From NCBI RefSeq assembly GCF_001625305.1, contig NW_017803368.1, positions 186,232 through 250,231 of the forward strand: DNA of 64,000 nt. The letters run 5' to 3'. The notes below the pieces were generated by a model. It was not told where the DNA came from. It ran no database searches and saw only the letters and a list, made by a program, of their open reading frames with translations. Shown one piece after another: positions 1-11,167 of this stretch; position 1 is the first letter of the stretch, and each line of letters begins with the position of its first letter. Made by a program: the position numbers and the translations under genes. Origin of the DNA: Branchiostoma belcheri (taxonomy: Eukaryota; Chordata; Leptocardii; Amphioxiformes; Branchiostomatidae).

Positions 1-73
1 ACCAAAAACAGCCCGGGAACTACCCGGCAGGGCCCCTTTTTCCAATTGGGACCGAAGCGTAAGTCGTACATGT

Positions 74-213
74 TAATCTCCAAGCAGATCCCTCTCGGTT
101 GCAGGGCAGTATCCATTAGCCAGAGGAGTTTGCAAGGCCACCTTCCATGGCTAATGGACACTCCTCTGGCTAATGGATACTGCCTTGCCACCGTATGATC
201 TGCTTGGAGATTA
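74..213. mobile_element. Palindromic MITE, CTCCAAGCAGA family
   Basis: A 140-bp foldback starts TAATCTCCAAGCAGATC and ends with its reverse complement. The arms also carry CAGTATCCATTAGCCAGAGG and its inverse. It is flanked by GTACATGT and ATACATGT, 8-bp direct repeats with one mismatch. It has no coding capacity and is a non-autonomous DNA element. Relatives with the same termini lie at 8964, 13757, 49965 and 58003. The superfamily is not identified. Confidence 0.75.
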
Positions 214-1310
214 ATACATGTACCTATTTGCTTAACGGTGTTTCGTGTAAGGTGGTCCGGCTAGTTTTGCGATGGGTCAAACATTGCAGCTTTGTGCCGT
301 GTTTCACTACACAACAAAAAAAATTCTTCTTTTAGTGCAGTGTAAGAACATAAATCTTAAAAGGAAAGAATCTATTTCTAGGTATCAAGAATTTTGGCTT
401 GAGAGAAGAAATATATTCTGGGTGTGAGATTAACTAAGAAGCTAGCTGATAAGAATGTAGTGTTCTTGGGATAAGAACGAAAATCATGAAAGAATAAAAT
501 ACCTTCCAGACTTGTAGAATTTTAGGCTTGTATTGAGAACTGCAGTCTTTGTATAAGAACAATTGTCTGCATCACGAACATGTATAGAAATAATCTTACT
601 GTAAGAATAAGATTATAGATCTGAAGTAACCAAGAATAACTTATATAGATACCTATAAGAAAAATATTCTTACTGCAAGAAAAAGTGCGATAAGAAAAAA
701 TTGCTTAATTCGTGGACAAAATTTCTTTCTTAAAAATCTTGTATGCAGAAAAATTTGCTTCCAGGAAGAAATATTTTCTGTGTGTAAGAAAAACAAGAAT
801 AAAAGAAATGTCATTTTTGGTAGTGTATACACCATCGATTTTAGATAGAGATGAACTGAAATTTCAATCTTCTTGACCTTTTTTGTCGAAAATGAGGAAA
901 CATTGATTTTGATTATTCATTTGCACATGTTTAAAAACGGAATACAGAAAACAGAGTTCCATGATCTTATACCTTCCACAAATGATCTTCAGACAGCAAT
1001 TCTAGCACTGTCTCATAGATCATGTAAATATGACCCTGATTTGCATGATATATGAACGATGATGTTGATTTTTACTTAACTTTCAAGTGTCACAAATGTA
1101 AAATACTCGGCATTCAGCACTTTGGTATTATGACATTTTCTCATCAACTATGCAAATAAGGAAATCGTTTGCATAACTGATACCCTGTCTTCCTTGGTTA
1201 CATATGTCCCAACATTAAACGTTCTATAGTGGAATATACTATTAGGTGACTTATAAACTTTTACATTGATTGTGTAATTTTGCATAATATCTAGTACTTA
1301 ATTATGTACT
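214..1310. other. AT-rich intergenic stretch, TAAGAA-rich
   Basis: No gene is supported. Between about 330 and 815 the words TAAGAA, AAGAAT and AAGAAA recur irregularly on the + strand, which makes the reverse frames artificially open and rich in Phe and Leu. From 830 to 1310 I see only AT-rich unique sequence. Confidence 0.5.
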
Positions 1311-1319
1311 CATATACTA

Positions 1320-1680
1320 TAACTTAACACCCTAGCCGTACCTTTTCACATACCAAAAATTATGAAAATCCATCAATCCCTTCTCGAGTTATCATCTTTC
1401 AAACATTTTACGAAAAATGGCCCTGCAGTTCCATAACAATCTGCTAGGGGCCCCAAACCTATGTCAGATCCAGCATGTCCAGATCACGAGATAGCAAAAC
1501 CGGAAGTTCTGCTGCAGTACCCAGGAAAGCCGCTAGGGGGTCCACAATGTAATCGTTTCTTCCTCTCACCAATATGCAAAATATTATGATTCATCGTTGC
1601 CTTCTCAAGTTATGCTGTTAACTCACAAACACACAAACACACAGACGACCACTGCCGCGAAAACAATAAACATACAATGT
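1320..1680 (-). mobile_element. Helitron-like element fragment
   Basis: This stretch is the reverse complement of the interior of the long element at 30076-30990. Both share the blocks around 'gaagttctgctgcagtac' and 'gccgctagggggtcca', the 'ctcaagttatgctgtt' block and an adjoining CA/TG-rich run. No terminus is present, so it is a truncated copy. Confidence 0.55.
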
Positions 1681-1744
1681 AGTGAACCATCCCATAATAA
1701 TAATCATAATGATGAAATGATTAAAATAATATTTCAAGTCATAT

Positions 1745-1855
1745 CTGATCGTAATAATAACTGATCATAATAATAACTGATCATAATAATAACTGATCAT
1801 AATGATAACTGATCATAACAATAACAATAGTCATGATAATCACTGATCATAATAA
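1745..1855. repeat. 16-bp tandem repeat (CTGATCATAATAATAA)n
   Basis: About five adjacent units of CTGATCATAATAATAA are followed by two decayed units. The repeat is non-coding. Confidence 0.8.
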
Positions 1856-2008
1856 TTCATCATAATTCAAATAATAACGTTGATAATGACATAAAAACAC
1901 TCAAGAACATAATAAAGTACCCCATTTGCCACAATGCTTCTGCAGATTTCCCCTTCTTGGAGCAATAGAATATTCTACCGTATGAAAGAAATTTACATAA
2001 TTAAGAAA

Positions 2009-2061
2009 NNNNNNNNNNNNNNNNNNNNNNNNNNNNNNNNNNNNNNNNNNNNNNNNNNNNN
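2009..2061. other. Assembly gap (53 N)
   Basis: A run of N. The 14 bases before it (1995-2008) and the 14 after it (2062-2075) are identical: ACATAATTAAGAAA. Confidence 0.98.
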
Positions 2062-2490
2062 ACATAATTAAGAAACATTGAAAGTAACATGGTTGGTCGA
2101 AGGTGATAGATGTCATAAACAGAGGAAATGTGCCGGGGTGGAAAAGAAGCCACCAGGCTACATAGGCCTTGGTTACTTTTAGTTTACTACTCCGAGAAAA
2201 ATGATTTCACAGCACGCATGGCTGGACTAATATCACCTTCTGATGACTGTGGGGAGCCTCGGGACAACAGGGTGTCATTCAGAGCTCAGGCGCGCATCCT
2301 CAGAGAACGGGGAATAAAATCTACATCTGAACATGTCACTAAATATGTAGAGATGCCCTGTAAGGTTACTCAAACCCTGCCAAATATTGTAGCGTAAATA
2401 TGCTGAACACGACCTAAGGTTATATGGTCTGCGGCGTCGCTCTTTTCCATGTTTCATGAGACTCGCCCAGACATCCTCAGGCACTAGTAA

Positions 2491-3039
2491 TGAATACTTT
2501 CTTTCAAAATATGCATACCATCACCATATACATTGCAGCCAGAACGGCTGGATTGCGTCGGGACAATGAATGAATGAAAGACTTTTATTGTACGTTTGTG
2601 CTCTAACAAGCTAAGTACAGGTCATGAATAGACAAGGGAAAGGATACAGCAATGGCACTTAAACTATACATACTAACGTGATCTACTATGTACAGGTTCA
2701 GCTTCTTCTCGCTTATTGACGCAGTTATAGATATACTAGCATATAGAACTAATGATACATGGTTTATCAAGTTTCATAAGAAATATGAATTTTTCTGATT
2801 CATTTAAATGTCCAAATCTGGGGAACTTATCTATTATATAAGAATACAGGGAATCTCTCTCATTACTAAATAACGTACAATCGACTACAAAATGATGCTC
2901 ATCCTCAATTTTATCTAAATCGCAAAATTGGCAAATCCTTTGCTCTAGAGGAATGCGGTTGTGTCTGCCTTTGAATATTTTCTTTCAAAATATGCATACC
3001 GTCACCACATACATTGCCGCCAGAACGGCTGGATTGCGT
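2491..3039. repeat. 68-bp direct repeats flanking a LINE tail
   Basis: 2491-2558 and 2972-3039 are near-identical 68-bp direct repeats (TGAATAcTTTCTTTCAAAAT ... GATTGCGT) with a handful of mismatches. They bracket the truncated LINE at 2559-2971 and look like an unusually long target-site duplication or a local duplication. Confidence 0.75.
2559..2971 (-). pseudogene. Non-LTR retrotransposon 3' fragment (RT C-terminus)
   Basis: On the minus strand the frame reads GRHNRIPLEQRICQFCDLDK, then IEDEHHF, VVDCTLFSNERDSL and FPRFGHLNESEKFIFLM. This is the CxxC...H...C zinc-knuckle-like tail found at the C-terminus of many invertebrate non-LTR reverse transcriptases. A non-coding 3' part follows and ends in a (GAAT)n microsatellite at about 2567. 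No endonuclease or RT catalytic domain remains, so this is a dead 5'-truncated copy. Close relatives are at 22345 and 56172. Confidence 0.75.
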
Positions 3040-3288
3040 TGCAATTGGGACAGTTACAATTACAAGTAAAGTACAAAAGATTAAAAATGCTTTGTACATT
3101 ATTTTTCAGTATATCTGTTACGACATGTTAAAACCCCTCATCAGAGCAACTACGCGAATTTCTTCATTAGATCAACTATTATCATGGCTAATTGTCAGGC
3201 GATACAAGAACGGTTAAGAGCATTATAATTAATTATAAATTATTGATAATTAATTAACATTATGCTTCACTGAGGTTCAAGAGTTCTA

Positions 3289-3600
3289 TCATGATAATGA
3301 TAATAATAACTTTATTATGCAATAATTCTACAGGGTACAAAGTATGGCACCTACTTAGTACCTATGAACTACACTTTCATAAGGCTAACCTAACTAATAC
3401 AAGAGTGAATGGGATTGGAGGGATTTCTAATATCTATATAGTCTTTAACAAATAAATAGATAAAACATATATCCCTATGTATACCATGCAGGGGTTGTCA
3501 CATCTCATTATGTATTCAAATTTGCTTTTCAAGTTTATGGAGGTAAATGGTGGTATAGAAGCTGATAGTATAGTGTATAGTGTAAGACGCTGTTCATGTA
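3289..3600 (-). pseudogene. LINE 3' tail fragment
   Basis: Minus-strand tail: a (TAATGATAA)-type microsatellite, then 'ctttattatgcaataattct', resembling the other LINE 3' ends in this window. The residual frame contains RCDNPCMVYIGIYVLS, comparable to the MKLDKPCI block of the copy at 2559. Heavily decayed. Confidence 0.5.
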
Positions 3601-3689
3601 TCGCCCCGTCCGTCCACACTGAGAGTTAAACTTTTCTTCTTTTTTTCATGCTATGCCCGAGACTTCAGCTTTGCAGCAGTACATAGAAG

Positions 3690-4170
3690 AAGAAAGTTTA
3701 TTGCAAATACATGCCCGAGGGCTAATTGCAGTTACAAACAACATAAGAAAGAAAATACAGTGGTATGTGAGACTATATCTACGTCCGTAACATTATACTA
3801 TATTCTACAACATGCATGGTACTAGCTATAGTTTTACTGGGTTTGACTTCTTCTTTTTAGGCAATGGAAGACGAATTTCCCACTTCTTCTATAATATGTG
3901 GGTTCTTTGATTTTAGTAGTAAAATTGTGTTTTCGTGGTAGGGAATGGTGGGGAAGTAAGGGAGCATTTTGGACACGGTGGTAAATAATTGTTTTCTGAT
4001 GTCAGCTAGTATTGGCAACGTCCTGTGGGAGACTGTTCCACAACTTGACTGCAGCAAGGATAAAGCTTCTTTTGTGACAGGAGGTTGGTGACTTGACTGG
4101 TTCTAGGACCGCATTGTGTTGGGATGTTGAATGGCAAGTTTCTCGGCGATGTACATAGGTCTCAGGTAGT
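3690..4170 (-). pseudogene. LINE 3' fragment with WNSLP motif
   Basis: The minus strand contains RSFILAAVKLWNSLPQDVANT, matching the x-x-WNSLPxxV block near the C-terminus of CR1/jockey-like reverse transcriptases. Frame-shifted sequence follows, then a 3' end containing the reverse complement of 'gcccgagggctaattgcagtt'. The same 3' end recurs at 19085 (minus) and 24200 (plus). The copy is not coding. Confidence 0.6.
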
Positions 4171-4441
4171 AATAATGATAAATAACTGTTCTTGGCTGTA
4201 AATTAGCAGACTACAATTAGCAAACTACAATTGACAGACCAAAATCAGGTAGTAGGTTCTTCAGAAATCAGAAAATTTATGTGATGACGGGGTCTGCCAA
4301 CCACTGATGTATTCTCTCGTAGGTATCAGAACGTGCTGAAGTTGCCAGGGACGAGATATGGAAAATGACTTTGATGACTTACTTGGGATTTTGTTGGTTT
4401 CTCTTCTTCCAAAAGGTTTAAATCTACATCTTAAATATCTT

Positions 4442-4842
4442 AATAATATCTTAATAATGTTTTTTATTGTCCAAACAGTACCTGTGCAGTCGCAGCCTTT
4501 GGCGGCTGAATTGATGCAGTGTATCACATAATAATCAATACAAATCACAACAAACAAGTAATACACATGATAACACACATATTTGCTCCACAATTTTTTG
4601 TGGAACTGCCGCAAGGGTCTGTGCGGCTGCCATTCGGCACCACAAGGTGACCTCAATACGACTTTCCCCAACCGAAGTTAGGTACCCATTCACACCTGGG
4701 TGGAGTGAGGAAAGTCGTGTAAAGTGCCTTTCCCAAAGTCAGGGTGCATGTTCAGACATGTCCCGGGTACGACTCGGATTCGAACCCGGGTCTCCCGGTT
4801 CACAGTCCAATGATCTACCACTACGCCACTCGACGCCACCCT
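4442..4842 (-). mobile_element. tRNA-derived SINE (His-like head)
   Basis: Read on the minus strand it starts with a tRNA-like head (A box in TGGCGTAGTGGTAGA, B box GGTTCGAATCC) whose anticodon loop position reads GTG. A central block with 'gaaaggcactttacacgact' is shared with the SINEs at 20222 and 62140. A body of about 200 bp ends in a TTAAGATA-type simple tail at 4442-4465. The acceptor stem does not close, so it is a SINE and not a tRNA gene. Confidence 0.7.
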
Positions 4843-5201
4843 AATGAGTTACGCTTCCTACCTGTAAGAAATCTTGATAGTGAATACATATGTACACATT
4901 GCTAGACCACAGAACACCTTCTTGATCCAGTGCAGTTGCCCATGATCCCAGATGCCGTTCTGATTTAGTACACCTCTTCTGCAGCACCGTGGGCGCCTAT
5001 CGCACAGGAAGTAAACGTAATCACTACGGCAGCCGGTATCGGTGTTCATATGAGCCAGGTGGTAAATCTAGTCAGTTCTTCTGGCTCTATTTCTGTACCC
5101 GGATAAAACTACAGCATAATCTATATTCCTACAGACCAACACAAATCAATGTTAAGTGAGATGAGGAAGCTTTGATATCTGAACTTCATTCTATCCGAAC
5201 G

Positions 5202-5548
5202 TAGCCTGGTATCCAGTCTGATCGTGGTCGGGGCCGTAAGAGCTCGGGGCCGTAAGAGCTCGGGGCCGTAAGAGCTCTGGCCCGCCCGCCTCACATAGGT
5301 TTCCCGGTGTGTATTTCACGAGAGATTAATTAGCCCTCCACGAACATCGTGTTGGGGGGAAACCAAATCCCCAAGTAGGAGTAGGAGTGTTACGCTAATC
5401 AGATACAACAGTATGTATCTGATTAGCGTAACACTCCTACCGGGACGGTCTGTTGCACTGGGCGGGGGAAGCTCTTAGAGCCCCCGAAGACACAACCTGC
5501 CTGAACACCCCAATACCCCCAATCACGATCAGACTGGATACCAGGCTA
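5202..5548. mobile_element. TAGCC...GGCTA MITE with 9-bp TSD
   Basis: Termini TAGCCTGGTATCCAGTCTGA and the inverse are flanked by ATCCGAACG (5193-5201) and ATCCGGACG (5549-5557), a 9-bp target duplication with one mismatch. Inside are three perfect 16-bp units (GGGGCCGTAAGAGCTC, 5230-5277) and a hairpin with about 23-bp arms (5385-5440). The copy at 55504 lacks both additions. A 9-bp duplication suits a Mutator-like element; that assignment is inferred. Confidence 0.8.
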
Positions 5549-5929
5549 ATCCGGACGACACAGTGGGTCTTTACCGTTATGAACTTCACAAGAGCTGGGA
5601 TGATACAAGGGTATTTAGCCTCCGGCAAACCAATTTACAGTTTTACACCTCTGTACATCACGCTGTAAGTGCGATTTCATTGGAGACACTGCTGACCTTT
5701 TATATATCAACGTTTTAACGTCTGCACATGATTTCAAAATATAACTGCCCGAAGGTAGACCTATGGCTTTTTCCCTGTCGAATTTGACGCACCAGGGCAA
5801 AGATCAGATGCAAGACAAGACTGCTAATGGTTGACCTCAAATCATGGTCTAGGTAATGTTTTCTTCAGGTCCGTGCTCCAAACTCATTTTCTGTGAGTTT
5901 TTGGATGTTACCTTGAGAATACCTTGAGA
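5549..5929. other. Intergenic, nothing recognised
   Basis: Unique-looking sequence with short random frames only. Confidence 0.4.
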
Positions 5930-6270
5930 AACCCTCAGTGTAGAAGGCTGTCAGCCTGTAGTCACACTCTCCTCACTCTAGGTATTTTCTCTTGCTCCAA
6001 CAGTCGTCCAGTCTCGTCTTAAAACTGTTAACGCTTCCAGCCTTCACAACTGTACTAGGTAAGGAGTTCCAAGGTTGTACAGTCCTTACTGCAAAGGACT
6101 GGTGTCTCAGTATTCATGGGGTTTTCCATTCGGCATTTGTATCCTGGGGTGTCATTCTACTATGCCTTTAAGCGTCTTTGTACAAGTAAATTGCAGGTAG
6201 ATGACAGTGTTATCTATAGCCCTTTCGTGTATGTATTGTGACTCCAGTGTGACTCAAAGAACTTCCTGGC
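5930..6270 (-). pseudogene. LINE reverse-transcriptase C-terminal fragment
   Basis: The minus strand encodes HQSFAVRTVQPWNSLPSTVV then KAGSVNSFKTRLDDCW and a stop. This is the characteristic last segment of CR1/jockey-type reverse transcriptases. Upstream on the minus strand the frame is broken by a stop and a shift near 6115. No catalytic region is present. Confidence 0.75.
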
Positions 6271-7151
6271 ATTGCTGGCCAGGGTTGATAGTGTGGGGTC
6301 AAGGGAAGGAATCTGCCTTTTACGACTTCAAAATAGGACTCGAATCCAGTGATACGAAAGATGAGTAGAAGACAAAGAAGAGACACATGTCATGGGATGA
6401 CACTTTTATCCGTACTGATTTCGCTCTGAAGGATCAGGGATAACCTCTTCCCTTGCACAAGAAAAGGACAAACGTGCCGAACAAGGCGGACTTTAGATCA
6501 AACGATGGGAACGTAATCATGGAAGTGACCCATCTGATAGTCCATCTACGTGTCGGGGATTTGTCCTATACAAAGGACGAAAATAGGTACCTACGAGGGA
6601 ATTACATGGGACCCATTGAAGAAAGACAAATACATGTACTGCCCAAGTCCCCCCTCCCTTGTTAGCCCAACTAAAGCTTCTGAAGCAAATACAAAACTAG
6701 AAACAACCAACGATGAAAAATCAGTTCAGGGTTGCAGGTTAAGCAATACAAGACGAGAAATTGTACTTCCAAACATAAAATCTGTGGACAAAATCTGGTG
6801 TATATTTTACGAATATCGTTCAGAAAATGGTAGTTCTGAATATCACATCGATATATATTTAAAATCCTTGGGTTCTCCTTCGGGCCTTCAGGTTACATTC
6901 TGTGTTCTGCAAGGCTACGTCGTTTATCTTTCCCGGCTCATTGCTTTGATGCCATCTTGACCATTTGTTATCTTTCGTCCCCTCTAAGTCTGGGAAAATA
7001 CGCTAATCTTTCATTCGTACCACGCGATCTCAAAATTAATGTCGGATGGCTCCTGGATCCAATGTGAGGATTTCTGCGTACAAGAGTCCTGAGAGCTTCC
7101 GAAAATTATTTCATCATGGTTGGTAGAACATAGGAAATACGGATTTTCTTC
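6271..7151. other. Intergenic, nothing recognised
   Basis: The longest frame (6550-6960, 136 codons) has no recognisable domain, compositional bias or splice context that would support it as a gene. Confidence 0.4.
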
Positions 7152-7154
7152 TTA

Positions 7155-7552
7155 GGCCACAGCTAGTAATTTTTATGGATGACATCAGCGCGCGCATTAA
7201 TTTTCGCCTGATTTGGGGGGAAAAAATTGTTGCCTTCTGACAGTGGTCACCATGCCGAAAATGGGCAAAGATGTCTGTTGCCATGTCGGAAGGTGGATGG
7301 CAGATAAATATGAAGAGAGGAGACAAGAAAGGCTCTGATTTAATGTTTCTTTCTTTGATGCAGTGATATGTGATGCTGGCTGTGTATATGTGATGTTCCC
7401 ACTGAATCAAAATTATTTGTACACTGATTGAGTCAAAATTTTAAAATGTAGGAACCTTATTTTTTTCGGCCCGTCTTGTTTTTTTTTCGCCCGCTCGCAT
7501 TAGATTTGGAGTCTGCGGAGGATGTCGTCCATAAGATTTACTTGCTGTGGCC
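7155..7552. mobile_element. GGCC-type MITE (TTA TSD)
   Basis: Starts GGCCAC..AAGTAATTTTTATGGATGACATC-like and ends with the inverse, flanked by TTA on both sides (7152-7154, 7553-7555). The 3-bp TTA/TAA duplication and the GG...CC termini fit PIF/Harbinger-derived MITEs. The interior matches 24508-24896 and the remnant at 36600. Non-coding. Confidence 0.8.
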
Positions 7553-7834
7553 TTACACAACGGGTAGTGTTTCTCACCTGCTTACGTTTCGATGCCTCGC
7601 GCCTGTTGGGCATCTCACTCAGAGCTTCTGACTGGAGTACTGCTTATCGCCGCCACATGTAGATGGCGCTTTTGCGCAGAGAACACAATCCGAAACGTGG
7701 CTAAGTTTGTATCTCCCCTCGTCTCGGTTAATGACTTCCTTATGCAGACCGTCTCTTTGATCCAGCGGATTCTTTTGGTATTCCTCTCTGGTTATTACCT
7801 TGGCCCCCTCCCTGTCTATCGCACATACACGTTT

Positions 7835-8180
7835 CTTTGATTTTGATTTTATTGTTTGCACATTAACAAAACAGACAATAATAATACAAAACAAGGATAA
7901 AACAGGTGCAGGAGGAGGGGAGAAGCATGGAATGCTTATACTAGGCCCTCCTCCTCTAAACTATACAAAATTAAATATAATCAATAAATGGAAATAATAC
8001 AATAGAAAATGGAAATAATGCAATAAGGATAATCAAATAATGTACGGAAAAAGTTAATGACAATGAAATAAGGTAATGTAAGGTATAAATACAGAGCAAT
8101 AATGATAATAATAGTAATTGGTATGAGTTACAATAAGAGAAAAACACGAAATGAAACTACTACAGGAAAACTACTACATG
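7835..8180 (-). mobile_element. Probable LINE 3' UTR remnant
   Basis: The + strand reads 'gattttattgtttgcacatt', resembling the poly-T/TTTATTG starts of the minus-strand LINE tails elsewhere here, then AT-rich sequence. No coding remnant is visible, so the assignment is weak. Confidence 0.3.
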
Positions 8181-8492
8181 AAACTACAACATCTTGCGAT
8201 GTGATCTGTCACTGTTGATTTCTTTTCTTGCTTTTCAGTTCAGTTGCTTTTGGGCATGTCGTTCTTGTGTAGTTGGCAGCAGCTTTCATGTAGAAACGAG
8301 CCCCTGCCCTTAGATCTAAATGTCACGACATTCAGCTTTGTAAATTTACTTACCAACGAGGAGAGCCTGTTTTATACTACGTTGTAAAGCATTCAATGGC
8401 TTGTCTGATCTCTCTTTCTCTTTGGCAGTTCAGTGTCTGATGTGGAAGTCAAATAGCACCACGAAAGATAAGATGCTGTGATTTATGTCTTT
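8181..8492. other. Intergenic, nothing recognised
   Basis: I see no repeat end or coding signal here. Confidence 0.4.
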
Positions 8493-8495
8493 TTA

Positions 8496-8858
8496 GGCCA
8501 CACCAATTCAATTTCTTGGTTAACGGATTCGCCCGCTTCATTTTTTTCTGATTTGCAAATAAAAATAAAAATTCAGAATCAACTGCAAAATGCTCATATT
8601 TGCCCTGAACAGTTAAAAACAGTCCTTTTCTTCCTAGTTGTTACAGTTATTCCATCTTTCAATGCAGTGGTATCATTAAAAGTTAAATATTCATTGTTTA
8701 CATGTTGAACCAGCCTGGTGTGTTGACTTCATGGCTCCTATCGTACCATTTTGGGCCATAATAGGATGCCTAGGCCTGTTTTTATTTATTTTTTCGCCCG
8801 CCCGCTCCATTATTTTTCTATAAAAATCCGTTAACCAAGAAATTAAATTGGTGTGGCC
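8496..8858. mobile_element. GGCCACACC MITE (TTA TSD)
   Basis: Perfect-looking long termini GGCCACACCAATTCAATTTC and the inverse, flanked by TTA at 8493-8495 and 8859-8861. A second copy lies at 50830-51124. Its interior differs from the GGATGACATC subgroup, so it is a distinct subfamily of the same TWA-targeting group. Confidence 0.85.
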
Positions 8859-8963
8859 TTATCTGCATGGTTTATCTACGGGATTCTTGTAAGTAGGTAC
8901 TGGATGTGATGTCAATCAAACATGACAAGTAAAGCGATATTTGTTAACTTAGTTGTTATTCAC

Positions 8964-9107
8964 TAATCTCCAAGCAGATCTTTCGGTGGCTGCAATACAG
9001 TATCCAATTGGGAAGACAGTATCCAATACGGCACCGTGTGGCGGTCAATGATTACAGGCAGCCAGCAATATAAATTCACTTTGTCCCAGTGAATCTGCTT
9101 GGGGATT
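8964..9107. mobile_element. CTCCAAGCAGA-family MITE
   Basis: TAATCTCCAAGCAGATC at the left and GAATCTGCTTGGGGATTA at the right enclose a repeated CAGTATCCAAT block. It has the same structure as 74-213 but is more decayed. Confidence 0.7.
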
Positions 9108-9180
9108 ACTGAATAGTGTGATACTGAACATTTCCGTACAGTTCCTTCACTATTTTTACAAAGCCTATCACCGATGTTAA

Positions 9181-9529
9181 AGGAATCCAGTGCAGTTTAA
9201 AAGGCTTGGAACACCGATATTTCAAAGCCAATATTCTAGTCATTTATCAACATACTGAGTTGAAATCACACTATCCCAATGTATAGTGACCCTTATGGAG
9301 AAAAAATTCCCAAAATTCTGACGGAAAATGGTAACTGGAAGGACCCGGGACTGCTTTTTAGGGCACCACCCAGAAAATAAAGGGCCCATCGTAGGGCTTG
9401 TTTCTGCAGTTTTAAATACCCAAATTCAGACCCAAATGTGCTAATGTGAAGCAGTATGTGTCAATATCACAAAGATTGTCTTATTCAGAATATTTCCAGA
9501 TTTCTGCCCTGAAATCGCATTGGATGCCT
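9181..9529. mobile_element. TTAA-flanked MITE (AGG..TCCAATGC family)
   Basis: Terminal inverted repeats AGGAATCCAGTGCAG and CGCATTGGATGCCT are flanked by TTAA on both sides (9177-9180, 9530-9533). TTAA targeting is typical of piggyBac and Kolobok elements; which of them applies here is unknown. Other copies lie at 14755 (opposite orientation), 19552 and 58940. Confidence 0.8.
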
Positions 9530-9749
9530 TTAACATGACTTGAAAAGACGCATGGCATAAATTCTGATGCGGCTTGTAATTAAATAAGCATCTAAAATGT
9601 CAGTGTAATTTCGACAGCTTGTCCCAACCTGTCTGTACTCTTGTCTCGCTTGTTTGGATCTTGTGACGTTAACAATCACAGACTTCGTGATCTACCATGA
9701 AGGTAGGATTATCATGTTATCCTCGAGCTGGCTTTGGGATGGTAATATT

Positions 9750-10200
9750 GATATGATATGAATCTTTATTATTGCATGTTCTTGCCCAGGTGGGCTAAAT
9801 GCACAAGAGGACATGCAGTATGCAAAACATGAGTATTGCATACTGGGACGCTATATTCTGATGCTAATTGCTAGGAATTTATACATTATAACAATACTAT
9901 ATACTACCTATCATCTACTGTTAGTTGCCCTTTCTTCTCTCTTTTTGAAACATTCGGAAACATAATTACATAGTTTGTCTGCTATACATTCGTTCTTGCA
10001 TTATATCAAGTGTTTAAACATGTCCTGCTTTGACATTTTCTTGCATATCTTGTCTAAATGTGAAATATCGAATAGTTCTTGGTGTTCATCTTTATATAAT
10101 GTAAGATGAGCGACTGACCCAAAGGACTTGAAAACGCAAGAATTTCCCAACGGAAGGGAATAGTAGCTTCTTCTGCTCATGTGAACGTGACATACTTGAC
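9750..10200 (-). mobile_element. LINE 3' tail, decayed
   Basis: The + strand starts 'atgaatctttattattgcat' and then has a 'gggctaaatgca' block that is shared with the LINE tail at 63500. The minus frame is broken throughout. Confidence 0.45.
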
Positions 10201-10348
10201 ATCTAGAAAGCTTTAGATATTGCTCAAAGGTCTTTTCTAATCAGCGTCAGCTCTCTTCCCGACCATTGTCAATTCTCACAATGCTGCTTCTTCATGGATA
10301 TGTTTCCCCGTCTGCACTTTATAATAGTATCCCCCAGAAGGTATATAA

Positions 10349-10690
10349 GGCCACGTCGATTTGACTATATGGATGACATCCGTGCACGCATGAATCTTCG
10401 TCCGTTTCCAAAAAAAAAAGTTTTCGACCATACTGTAAATTGTACAAAGCAGCTGAAAAATGAGCAAATATATGCCGTAAATTACAAAAACGTATATTGG
10501 GAACTATACTAATGTCATAGAATTCCAAAGGAAAATAAAAAAATGTGAATAAATGAAAATGAGTCTATTATCCGCCATACCATACTGTGTGTTTAGTTAT
10601 TTGTTCAACCTTCATGACCACGTAGGAACCATAATGAAGGCAACATTTTTTGTGTCAGTTTTGGGGTTCCCAAGGGGTATCATCCGTATC
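10349..10690. mobile_element. GGCCA..GATTTGA MITE, right end truncated
   Basis: Left end GGCCACGTCGATTTGACTAT preceded by TAA, then ATGGATGACATCC. The interior (CCATACTGTAAATTGTACAAAGC, CTTCATGACCACGTAG) matches 25065, 25560, 32155 and 41783. The sequence decays at 'caaggggtatcatccg' and no right terminus follows. Confidence 0.7.
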
Positions 10691-10880
10691 AAGTCTATGA
10701 TTTAATGGATTAATGAAGACTTTAATAACACATAATAACATGCTATCGTGACTGACCAAAATTCATAATTACGTATATTTCATTTTTTCATATTCTTTGG
10801 TAATAACCTTACATTTTTTTGCATTCATGTAGCCCTGTATTGTTATCACGGTCAGTACGTTTAACATAGTGATCAGTATT

Positions 10881-10932
10881 GTTTGTTTGTTTGTTTGTTT
10901 GTTTGTTTGTTTGTTTGTTTGTTTGTTTGTTT
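10881..10932. repeat. (GTTT)n microsatellite
   Basis: Thirteen uninterrupted GTTT units. Confidence 0.95.
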
Positions 10933-11167
10933 TAGTAGGATACTATCAGTATAAATTCTACTATTCTTCCTGGAGTCAGTACGACAACTTTACTTGTTTT
11001 TCAAAACAAATAACAACCCAAGATGATGACAGTCAATTCAGATATATACACGAATATATATTTTCAAGTGGGACTAGAAGAAAGGCTCTTATGTGCTGAG
11101 ACTGCTGCAAGTACCAACTTACATCTACGCATTCAGATCAAACCATGTTGTTGAACAGCCGAGTCAA

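Noticed and set aside
6550..6960. 136-codon + frame
   Set aside because: No domain, no coding composition, no splice or promoter context.
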